64,000 nt of DNA from Blattamonas nauphoetae. Taxonomy: Eukaryota; Preaxostyla; Oxymonadida. The notes under the pieces are model-generated. The model was given only the letters and a program-made list of their open reading frames with translations, searched no databases and was not told where the DNA came from. The stretch is taken from NCBI GenBank assembly GCA_033064195.1, contig JARBJD010000020.1, positions 62,001-126,000 of the forward strand, read 5' to 3'. Below, in pieces: positions 1-10,800 of this stretch. The translations under genes and the position numbers were made by a program. Every line of letters starts with the position of its first letter. Position 1 is the stretch's first letter.

Positions 1-2736
1 TCAAAAACAAGAACGGGGAACGGACGCTCATCAGAAGGGATTGGGTTCCGAAGCGATGGCCCGATCTCGAGCCTGTTGAGCTCTCTGGTCCAAATCTGTC
101 TGAATTTGTCCGGCGTTGAAGAATCTGTGCACCACGCCCAAAAGATGGTGAGGCTCATTTCGAACTCAGACACCGTTAATGCCTTGTCCAGCTCTTCGAA
201 AAACAATAATCTCATGTTTGGTGGACCATCTTCTTCTTTCCAGTGGTAGAAAATGCGTTCCATCACATTGAGCCTGGGAGTGAGGAGAGAGGCATACCCC
301 AGAGCGGGTTCTGGCTCTCTGTTGAATGGAGCGACGATGGTTGTTCTGTCGAGATTCTCGTTCTGCTCTCGCGAATCGAGAGAGAGTTGGAGTGGCTCTT
401 CGAAATGATGGAAGACTCGTCGATGGAACGACGAATAGCTGTCAATCAGAATCTGGCAGAGTTGCGTGGTGCTGATTGGTGCGAGATCGAGATCCCTCCG
501 CTTTGTGATGACGTGGGCAGCAATGTCGAAGAGATGCACAGGAAGTGTCAGCTCAAAACAATCTGTGTAACGCAGGACTGACCCGAGAAAGGTAACAACA
601 GCAGCAGATTTTGGAGTTGAGACGAGTTGTTGCTTGATAACGTTCGACAGGCTGTTTCTGTGCGATGACTGCGTTGCCATGTTCCAGTTTATTGTGCGGA
701 ACGCACCCACAATGTACCCCGTCGACTCTTCCGGTTTGAGCACCTGTCCCGCCGGGTTTGTGTTCGAAAAGAAACTTGCAAACAGAGTTTGGAAAATTGG
801 GATGTGTGCTTCTGTAAGCCTGTCTTTGTCTGTTGGGTTTGTTTTTGACACTTTTCCCGCGAAAATAGAAAGCTGACGACGAGCATCGGCAACCGTCGTC
901 GCGTTCGCCGAAAAGGAAGACGAAGCAAAGACATCGTAATTGGTCGGTGGAAGTCGTTTGGGCGGTTTGAGAGGAGCGGGATCGACAAATTGAGGAATTT
1001 TGAGTCGTTCCAAGTGACCAATGTGTTGAGCACTGCCCAGGATGATGTCGAACGGGGCGAAGGGAGGTGGTAGACCTGGATGTGGTTGTGGACCGGGAAG
1101 TGGGTGTGGACCGGGAAGTGTTCGTGTATCGGGAAGTGGGTGTGGACCGGGAAGTGTTCGTGTATCGGGAAGTGGGTGTGGACCGGGAAGTGTTCGTGTA
1201 TCGGGAAGTGGGTGTGGACCGGGACGTGGTTGTGGACCGGGAAGTGTTCGTGGACCGGGAGATGGCTGTAGCAATGGATAAAGTTGTACAAGATATTGTT
1301 TAACCTCATTCAAACAATTGTTTGTGTATGGATTCAATGGGCGAATCGTGTTTAGTTGGCCCCACACCCTTTCGGGAACAAAACCTTCGAGGATCGCTGA
1401 AGCACTGACGACAACTGAGGCAACAAGGATAGAAGAGTATTGTGGAGGACGATCGTTTGGATGTTCGGTGATCTGGGGGGGTTGCCTCACGACAATTTTT
1501 CCACCACGGTCCATAAAACAGTACGACGAGATCGCCCTGAAAATGTGGGCCAGTATGGGAATGCCATAGTCCCAGGATGGTTGAAATGACAGCAAGTTTA
1601 CGCTGAGTGCACGAATGAATCGGAAAGTTGTGGATATTGCATCTGAGTGAGAATAGGTACAGTGTGTGAAGAATTCGAGGAATTGAAAGATTTTAAGAAG
1701 GTGATGGTGCTTAGGAAGAGGTTCCTGGTTGTACATCTCTTTCTTGAAAAGCCCCTGCCACATTTGATCAACAGAGGTTTTATATTGGGTGAGTTGTGGT
1801 CTTGGAGTGCTGATGAAACACTGTGACAGGAGAAGAGAAGAAGAAGAAAGATACCATCGAAAGTGGACGTAAGAGTGAGAGGAGAGATTTGAGGATCGGA
1901 GTTTGTGGAGATATTGCCCTCCGACCAGCGCAGATGGAGAGATAAGAATTGATGAGAATTTGTGGGTGATTAGGATCACGGATGCTTTGAAAAAGTTTGT
2001 TTGAGTCAAGTATACGTGGTGCTTTCTGGTTTTTGTGATATTGAAGGAGCGGTGGAGTGAAACTGAATGTGAGAATCGAGGTGAAGAGGGAGCCAATCAG
2101 AACTATGCTCTCATGATTTATTGGGTTGGCATTCAGAAGAAAAATGCAACATTTGAAGGAGTATTCCCCTACATCCTGTATTAACTGTGGGTCCACGTCA
2201 GATCTTCGAGAGATGGAATGAGAGTTCTGAGTAGAAAAAAAAACCTTCGAAAGAGTCCATGAATGAGATGGAAGTGTGTTACAACTACGTTATGACATTG
2301 TGCAGCATTACCAGAATTGGCAGCCGACTGAAGTTGAGACAAAACTGCCTGAATTTGTTGAACGTTGTTGTTGCCTGAATATGAGACAACTAGTAAAAGC
2401 TATATGAATAATATATGAATCACACCGGACGACATGAAAACGTCCAGATGAAGACGATTTCAAATTGTGAAGGAGGATGCTTGAGGTCGGAGAAAAATGT
2501 TGTGGTCAGATCTGGTGTGACCCTTTTTTAAAAACCTTGTAATAAATCCTCACAAATCACGATACTCGAGATAAATAGGAGGTACATTTCAAAAAGGAGC
2601 ACCAAACACATAATTGTGAATGATTAGCTAATGGGGTGAATAGCGATGACGAAGCAAGGAGAAGAGATTGTTCCCCTTTCTCCGTTCCGCCATCACCGGA
2701 ATATTGAGTTGTCGATGAAGGAACAAATCCGGTCAT
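1..2736 (-). CDS. Large hypothetical protein, partial (runs off left edge); helical N-terminus, Pro/Arg repeat tract
   Basis: The minus strand is open without a stop from about 1820 to the window edge, so the C-terminus lies outside. Upstream exons are inferred: an ATG at 2736 starts an exon beginning MTGFVPSS, an exon near 2400-2340 reads NNVQQIQAVLSQLQ, and an exon ending at 1855 joins the long exon across a 34-bp GT-AG intron (1821-1854) with the frame kept. The exact junctions between 2230 and 2550 are not resolved. The protein has hydrophobic helical stretches that look ARM/HEAT-like (about 2190-1860 and 1800-1330), then a low-complexity tract of GP-x-x-LP hexapeptides coded by the minisatellite, then another helical part. 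I do not recognise a family. Other frames here (one His-rich) are shadows. Its start lies only 58 bp from the stop of the next minus-strand gene. Confidence 0.6.
1087..1266. repeat. Coding minisatellite, ten 18-bp units
   Basis: Ten head-to-tail 18-bp units of two main types, one starting TGTGGACCGGGAAG and the other CGTGTATCGGGAAG. They alternate through the middle, giving a 36-bp higher-order unit. 18 is a multiple of three, so copy-number changes keep the frame of the minus-strand gene, where the units encode Pro-rich hexapeptides such as GPHPLP and DTRTLP. Confidence 0.9.
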
Positions 2737-2794
2737 CACACGACGCGATTAGCTGCTTAATACATCCGAACATCCACTCCAGAGGGGGGATGAA

Positions 2795-5700
2795 TTAGTA
2801 AGGGCTGGCATAGACAGTGTCCCAGGAATCAAAATGGTCATCCGGATTCCACACTCCCTCTGAGGGCGGAGACAGTGATTGGGAATCGTTGGGAATGGAA
2901 GTGTTTGAAGGTGGCTGGTTGGAAGATGGAGGGGCTGAAGACGATCGAGACGGCTGGGGCTGACCGTTGCTTGTAGCTGTAGACGATGCTTGTGAATTTT
3001 GCGATGCTGTATCAGAAGGGTTCACATCGTGAAGCTCCATGTTCGTTCTTTCGCCCAAGTTAGAAACGCGAGAGAGGAGTTCGTCATCATCGGGTTCAAG
3101 TTGCTCTAGAACACCATCCTCATCAAACGGGAGCCCTTGATTCCCCGAGTCCACATGATTCCAAAGGGAAGCTTCGAGAAGGAAGATATCGGATGAAGGC
3201 AAGTGGGCTGAGTGAATGGTAGAGCGAGAGTTGAAGGAGCTGATGGAAGAGCTTAAGTCGAAAGGGTTACGTGAGTTTTGTGAAGAGAACGAGCCAGTTG
3301 AAACGGATGAAGATGACAAAGACACGTTGCTGTCAGCGAGAATACCTTGGTCTGCATGTTCGGACGGGACGAGTTGATCAGCTGGGTCGGGAGGAGAGCC
3401 GATTGATAGATGTGAATGGCGACTGCGGGAGGAGTTGGGTGGTGAGTTGACATCAGACAGACTGCTCAACAGATCGGGATAAAACTCAAACACGATTGAC
3501 CTCTCCTCGTCTTTTTGGGTTGAATCTGAGATGTTGTCACAGACTGAAGAAATCGATGATCCTGCATTTGGAGTTCCCGTCTGTGAATGAGCCGAGAGAG
3601 GTGGTGATGAAAGCCCAACACCCAAAGTAGGTGCCCCCCTTGAGTCTTCTTGTTCCTGTTGCATTGTCATCGGATCCATCAGCGATGATGTGTTGATGGT
3701 CAGAGGAAAGGGAGGGATCTGAGCCGCTTGACTGATTGGGGTCTGCTCTTCCAAAACGGGGTGCTCGTTCGTGGTTGGTCGAAGTTGCGAGAATGGTGGA
3801 CTGGACAGATTGATGTGGCTGGTCGATGGTGGAGAGAAATTGAAGAACTGATTCGATTGTGTCGGTGGAGAAGTGTCGCCGCTCACAGACGGCCTGTTTG
3901 GGACAAAGGGTCTTGCTCGAGGGTTCAGTGGAGGTTGGGCTGAGGGGAGGGGTTCTGAGAATACGATTGGCACGACATGTTGAACGAGCGGCGGGTAGTG
4001 GATGTCAGTGTAAGATGAATGGAGTGATATTGGGCGGAGAATCGGTTGGTGATTGTGGGAGGGAGTGTGTTGCTGTCTGGGTGGGGTATGTGTGGGTTGT
4101 CTGGGGATGTTTGCGGGTGCTTGATCACTTGTCGATCTGTTCACTGAGATGCGAAAATTGAACGATTTTCTGAGCGGATAGTCAATCTTGATGGTGTTGT
4201 TTTGGATGTCTGGTGGATCTGGGAAGGGTCGGACACAATCCGATGATTTCAGCTGCTCTATCACCATCTGTTGGTGGCTCTGGTCAATGATCTTCAGAGT
4301 GCATTTACCAGAAAGGATTCCGCGGTCGGATTGGAGAGACAAGTCAAACAGTTTCGGGTCGTTCTTTCTGCCCCTCCTCTCGCCTGACTGCTGCGTGATT
4401 GATCCGATACTGTTGGAAATGAGGTCGGAGAGGAACTTGTGAAGACAATCAATCTCATTTTCGTTGACAAGAACGGAGCTGCTGATGTGCAAAATAGGTG
4501 CGTTGTGTGGAATGAGTCCTGGCCCAAAAAAACTGGGGGGATCCAACCGAATACAAAGTGGGACGATTCTTTCTGGGCATTTGAACGTTAGCTTAACTTT
4601 TTCACCCATTTTATGTTGATCCGCCCTTGAGGGGTTCTTACTGTCGTTGCGGGAGAGCTCAATGACTTTGTCAGCAACCTGAGAACGCAAACAAGAAAAT
4701 GAAGAAAATGGCAAGTGAAGACTGCACACGAGCATCTGGTCGCCCAAGTCCAACCCATCGAAGAACGCGTGCCCGTGGAACACGAATGTGGTTCTTTGGT
4801 GGAAATTTAAATCAAGCCCTGGTACGAATCCTTGTAAATGGGAGAACAGAGGAGTCGCTTGGATGATAGACGTCATGCTCCGTGTGAGATGAGATGTGAT
4901 GGTTTGGGTGAGTTCCTCAACGTCACTCTCATCGATATCAGACTCCGTTTGAACAAAAAGTCCATATGAAGAACCTGCAGGAATCCTTAATGTCGACTGG
5001 GAATCCTGACTCTGTTTGATTAGTGCGTTGGGTTTGGATATTTTCACTTTCACGTTCTTCGTCGTGGAAGAGGGAGAATGTTGTTGTCCGTGAATGGGAA
5101 AGTGAAGTTCAGCAGTGTTCTGTGGCCTGTCATGACTGATGTGACTTCCAGAATGGTTCATCCGGACCAGTTCATCCAGCAACTTATTCTGAGCGATGCG
5201 TGAGAAATGAGCAAAAATGAAGAAATGGAGAAAACAAGTGGATACCATCAAATCTCCATTTTGAGCTGGTCCAGACAACGCACAATAACCATCAAACCCA
5301 AAAGAACGTGTCGGTTTGAGTTCGACTCTGACATCAGTTTTCTTCCCTTCGATTTGCCCTTTAGATAACAATAATTCCACTGCTTTGTTAGCTTGTTCTT
5401 GGAGAAGGTCCCTAACATACTTCTCGAGACTGTCACCTTCAGATTTTGTGAGAACTCCATCTGTTCTGATGTACACGTTCGATTTGTTGTTATCTGGATC
5501 TGTGGGCCATTGAAACATTTCAAAAGTGTTGGGATTCCTCGTTCTATTGAGGATAGCCCATGCTTTTTCAGCGTTTTCCCTCGATCGGAAGAGAATTCGG
5601 ATTGAACCGTCGATTAGTTGGACTGGTTTGAATTGGATGTGTGAAGTTTCAGGAGAGGATGACGGCTGCAATTCATCTTTCACCCGAGTGTTTATCTCTT

Positions 5701-6097
5701 CAAGGGAGAGTGACGTACATCTTTGGTTTTTTCTGAAAATGAGTGATGTTCTCTCATATCCCACAGAGAAAGAAAATGTGGTTCCACCAATTTGCTATAA
5801 GAAGAACTCAATAATGAACGCGAATCAGACCACAGAGCCCGCATTTTTCACGTCCACATAGTCTTCATCGCGTTTGAATTGGACTTGAAAATTATCAATA
5901 ATAGTATCAGGAAGAGCTCCTTCTGGTATTTGTGACAATTTCCATTCTCCTGAAGTCGAATTTTCCAGGAAATGTTCTATATCTTTTTTCTTACAGGTAC
6001 TTTTCTTTGCTTGGAAATGTGCAGTGTCTGATAAAGATATTCCAGAAACACTCCATACTGACTGGGTACAGCTGGTGGGAAAAGGAATTTTCTGCAC
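2795..6097 (-). CDS. Putative RNA-binding protein with tandem RRM-like folds and long Ser/Pro-rich tail
   Basis: One long reading frame (5764-2795) is joined to an upstream exon (about 6091-5831) across a 36-bp intron (5795-5830). The true first exon is not resolved: no ATG lies in frame before 6097 and an acceptor sits at 6092. Two further introns of 57 bp (5189-5245) and 51 bp (4679-4729) are likely; both are multiples of three with no stop, so the unspliced frame stays open. The N-terminal half shows three or four loosely repeated segments with a strand-helix-strand-strand-helix-strand pattern (starting VYIRTDG, LFVQTESD, LHISSSVL), each with a helix such as NKLLDELVRM or VADKVIEL, resembling divergent RRM ferredoxin folds. 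The last ~450 residues are Ser/Pro/Gln-rich and probably disordered, ending in an acidic/aromatic tip. The RRM assignment is inference from pattern; a role in RNA metabolism is only suggested. Confidence 0.6.
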
Positions 6098-6305
6098 ATG
6101 ACATTGTTGGATTTATCCACTGATGAAAGAAATAAGAAAGTGATCTAACGTGCAATCAGATTTTTTTCCATGTTTGCGACGCTCTCCACGTCAATTGCAT
6201 GAAGAGATGCTTGATTAAATTAAAGGAATGGACATTAGGGAATGAAACTCGTGAATATTCATCTTCTTCAGGAATGATCGATGCGATGACGGGACGATCT
6301 TGGGA

Positions 6306-7703
6306 ATGTCAGATTTATTTGGTATGGTCCAATTGAATCCTTGTCACGAATCATATTTCTTATTCTACCATTTTAGGATTTACTCTCTCACCTGGGTCCA
6401 TTTCTCATCTGAATATTTCAGAAAGTATACTCTACGTTATTTTCAGTTATTTTCCGTTATCTCACCCTTTACTCCCCAGATTATTCCTTCTTTCTAACAT
6501 CTGCGTGCTATACCACACTTCCTTCTGGAAAAGACCTGACCACTGTTCTGTACGTCGCGTTGCATTGTTCATCAAATAATTCTCCAATTTTTCTCAATCA
6601 CTGCAAGCTTTAAGGATGATGCGACAGTTTGTTGAATCTCTCCTCGTTGATATCTGTTTAGAACACAATATCCACAATTTGCCGATTAACAGACCTCCAA
6701 CCGCATGCTCGCCTGAATATCGTTTGTGTACAAGACTTGAAGAGTGGCTTTGGGGTCAGAGGATCGCAAAAAGTCACACTAACCGGGTTTCTGATGGTTT
6801 GCCTCATTGTCTCCTTTCTCTTCTAGGAGAACCGCCTTCGACAAGAAATCAACCTCCCATCGCTCTTCAGAACGACCGATCCCTTGTATTTCCCTCATTT
6901 TTTGACGATTTCTGTTTAGTCCAACGTATGAGGCTCCTTCTGAAGCTCAGCAAGTCCTCTCCGCTCAGCAACCTCAAACACAAACGGATCTGATCACACC
7001 TTTCCCATATCAAAATGAAATCACTCATGAAATCCCGATTCCGAACAAACATGTTCGGGATAAACCAATCAAAAGAGCAGAATCATCGTCATCTCCACAA
7101 ACAGACACCAAAGCCTCCCACAAACTCAACGACACAAAACCAGCTGAACACATCACTCACAAAGAAAAGAAAGCGAACGACAAAAGTCATTCCACGCAAA
7201 AAGTTGCAGAATCGGAACAATCCTCTGAAGGCACCGACACATCACAGACATTCAAGACTTCTGACAAACACCACAAAATTCCCGAACCACAACAGGAAAA
7301 ATCCAAAAAATCACCTCCCCCAGCAGAGCCATCCCAAAAAAAGAAAGCTGAAACGGAAGGGACAGTGAGGAAAGTGAACGGATGCAAGATAATCGACAAA
7401 GTGGTCGGGAAAGGGCGTCTTGCTGTGTCTGGTCGGCCAGTGAAGATTCTCTACATCGGAAGACTCAGAAATGCTTCAGGGAAAGAGTTTGACAGATGCC
7501 GGAATCCAAACAAGCCCTTCACTTTCAGACTGGACGAAGGCGAGGTTATCCCTGGCTTTGACATTGGTGTGGAGGGAATGAAGGTTGGGGGGAAGAGGGA
7601 GGTCTTTATTCCTTCACAACAAGGCTATGGGAAGCGGGGATCTCCACCCGAAATTCCTCCAAACACAGATTTATGGTTTGAAATCGAACTTGTGAATGCG
7701 TAA
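6306..7703 (+). CDS. Nucleoplasmin-like FKBP-type peptidyl-prolyl isomerase (FKBP39/46, Fpr3/4 type)
   Basis: The C-terminal ~110 residues (7365-7703) are a full FKBP domain: EFDRC (Phe-Asp pair of the active site), EVIPGF (Val-Ile; the usual Trp at the pocket base is Phe), QQGYG (Tyr) and a final FEIEL strand. Prolyl cis-trans isomerisation follows from the family. The N-terminus is spliced from short exons: MSDLFG|FTLSPGS resembles the opening of nucleoplasmin-like domains, and VTLTGFL resembles their last strand. Introns I can place are 6322-6376, 6425-6479, 6797-6826 (30 bp) and 6886-6919 (34 bp), all GT-AG and phase-consistent. The exon around 6610-6660 is uncertain. A Lys/Ser/Glu-rich linker (about 7060-7370) separates the domains. 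In insects and fungi this architecture is a nuclear histone chaperone-isomerase acting on chromatin or rDNA, and the same is likely here. Confidence 0.8.
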
Positions 7704-7839
7704 TGTTGTTCTTCTTTGGAGTTTCGTTATTTCGGCCCATTTCACGATTTGAAACGTCTCTTGAGTTTAAAAGAATCTGCTTTTTTTTATGGGGATCATC
7801 GATTCTGTTTGAGGAGGGATTAATTGTGTCTTTATTTGA

Positions 7840-10800
7840 ATGGATCAGCCAAGTCGCTATGTCTTGGACCCATTTTCACGTCAGAACAATCCAGGGCAAT
7901 TCTCAGTCAAACGAAATCCAGATACAATCACAATCATCTCGCCGCAACAAGTATCACATAACCATCCTGTCTTGCATCTTGTTGTGCTCGCACCGGAAAC
8001 TCATGAACGAAACTTGTATATGGTCACATTAATTAGTACCATACTTGCGGCAGGAATCAATATTGTCATCGAATTTAAAACGACGCCGAATGGTTCGTTT
8101 TTTGAGATTTTCATCTTCTTCTCTATTTTTGGTGACATGTCTACTATATTGTCATTATTTTGTCAATAAAGACACGCCACTGTACCTCTCAGAAAGATTT
8201 CCATCTTCGACTGTCTTTACAGCGACACTCTCCATCACTCCTCAGCAAACATTTCAGCTCTGTTCTGAAATCAACGAAGACTCTTTGGTTGTGACCGTCT
8301 GGCAATCATTTTTTCATCATGTTCTCCTTTTCTGAATCAATATAGCCAGCCACACTTTGCACGCTTATTTATTCTCGTTGGAATCTTATTGCTCCTTACA
8401 AACCAAGTTTTGTCTTCAAAAGTCATGTGTTTCCATCGTATCTGTCCACTGTGAGTGTTTGTTCTCTCTTTTTCCATCATTCTCCCCAATTAGATCATGG
8501 AGCTCCTATCTCCTCTTGGAAATCCAGAAAATCCATTTACTGAATTTTCATTTCTTCTCACCTGTGTGTCTCTTTCGTTTTTTATCTTTTTATCCGATTA
8601 GCATGTTCATCCGTGGAGCAGTCGTTAAATTACACGGTATCCACTCTCACACCGCAGATACCCGAACATCAGTCCCCTCTCTTCGGAAGCCTATCACAAT
8701 TACTCTCCTCTGTTGCCCAAATGTATCCTCATACATCTGATCCTCCCGACATCGCTGGATTAATCAAGATTGGTCAAAGCGGAAATTCAACCTTGTTTCC
8801 AACGCTGCAGAAGCTCGAATATCCCCCAGGGATAGATTTATCCCGCTTTATACCAAAACTTACTTCGATTCCTCTCATTGTTGCTCTCCAAGAACGATGC
8901 GATCAAATTGAACGAAGTGTCGACCAAATCACCAAATTTCTTCTTGATATCCCAACTTACTTTTATCTACCTCCAACTGACAAAGAAATGAACAATTTTT
9001 TTTCGTTTTCAGAACGCTATACACACCAAGGCAATACTACTGACTCAACCTCCACTCAACCAATGATCCAAAACCATCCATTCCCAGTGGACTCCCTCTC
9101 TTCTTTTCTCTGCCATCTCCTTGCACAGGGGTCACCATTATTTCCTCCAGATCTCCTTTCATCCAAACCTCCTCCATCCCAAAACTCCACACGCGATATC
9201 CACACTACTCAACCACCCTCAAAGACTGTCCAGCCAAACACAGAAGATACCAACACATTTGCGCTGTTATCGTCTCTATTTTTCGGGAGCAGTCTTGAAC
9301 TAACTGAGATCTCGCAACGAACAATCGATTCAGAACAATCTCATCACCCCGTTTTCGATGATTATGATCCGATCATCGAAGTTCGGTCGTACCCATTTCC
9401 AAATGTTGAATCTGTTCGAACAGAGAGTCTGTTCAGAACACAAGCCTCAACGTTCTTCGCCTCATTCACTCCAAATGTCGTTCCTCCTCCTTCAAATGAA
9501 CAGACCCACAGCAAAACTGGAAGGAAAGGCAAAAAACACACCAAAACACCAGAAACAGAACAGACATCCGATAATCCCCCTCGTCCCCCTCTCACTCAGC
9601 CACAACTCGATTTCATTCAATTTTTCTGTCTTCAAGGGAAACTATCTTCCTCCTTTCATGAACGTTGTCTCCTGTCTCTTCAGAGAACAAAATCTGATCT
9701 CAAAACACTCCGAACAAAGATCCTCGACCTCGCACCGATCGTAACCAAAATCATCCAACTTTCCATCGTCCCTGCCTCTTCCCCGTCCGACCGTTCCGAA
9801 AAATCGACAAATCCTGCCAATTTTTCCGAAAAGACCATTCTGACCCATCTCCAACCTGTTTTTGCTGATGCAAAGCTGATTTCCGACATAATGACGGATT
9901 CGCATCGATATGTCGTTGCAGAAAGCGAAGCAAAAGCCACCGCAAAGAGAGAGGCTGAACTGCGAGAATGGAAAGAGATGGTCGAAATTGGGTGGAAGAG
10001 GAAACTACACAAAAATCATGGGTCGGATCAGGATCCACACATCAGCCATCCAAACACCTTACCCAAATCTACCCGTGGAGATAACAGTTCATCCGAATCG
10101 AGCGAAGTGGACCCTTTGCCAGAGGACGACGACGTGTCCATAACAGCCCCTCAAACACAACCATCATCGCAGTCTCAGACAAACGACACTTCAACCAAGA
10201 AATCTCGGAGAAAAGACAAATCGAAGAAAAAAGCACAGAACGCAGAGAATCTCTCAGAATCAGAGCGGGTCATGAAGGAGTTCAACCGAGAACTGGACAG
10301 GCAGGAGTTTATGGTGGACATGCAACTGCGCGAGCTCAGTCGAGCCGAAAAGACGAAGCTTAGCATGGAGCTTCGAATCTCGGAACTCGAACAGATCGAC
10401 GAGCAACGTCGTGCAGAGCTGAGAATCAAGACTGGACACGTTCGAGATGGAAGAACACAGCTCTCTCGACGTCTTCTTCGGTTGGAGAACGACCTCTACA
10501 GACTGATGCTGAACATGCGGGACTGGACGTGGGAAGTGTCAACCCTTTCACTCCCAATCGACATTGACTCGTCCAATTTCAACACTGCCACAGCTGGAAA
10601 GAAGAAAACAAGCTCTTTGCTGCACTTACCAAGTCCATCGGAAGAAACAGTGAACATGCGAGACGAAGATCGAATGTGGACGATGCAACGACGAATGCAG
10701 GTCAGTCGAACGATCGAAACTCGAGTGTGCCAACAAATGATCGAAGCCAACGAATCCAAAGCACTCCAAAAAGAAGAGCAGAGGCAGAGACGCGAGGTGC

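Noticed and set aside
689-1309. Minus-strand ORF with His/Pro/Val repeats (HFPVHTHF type)
   Set aside because: It is another frame of the minisatellite; the frame with GP-x-x-LP repeats is open from 1820 to the edge and joins upstream exons.
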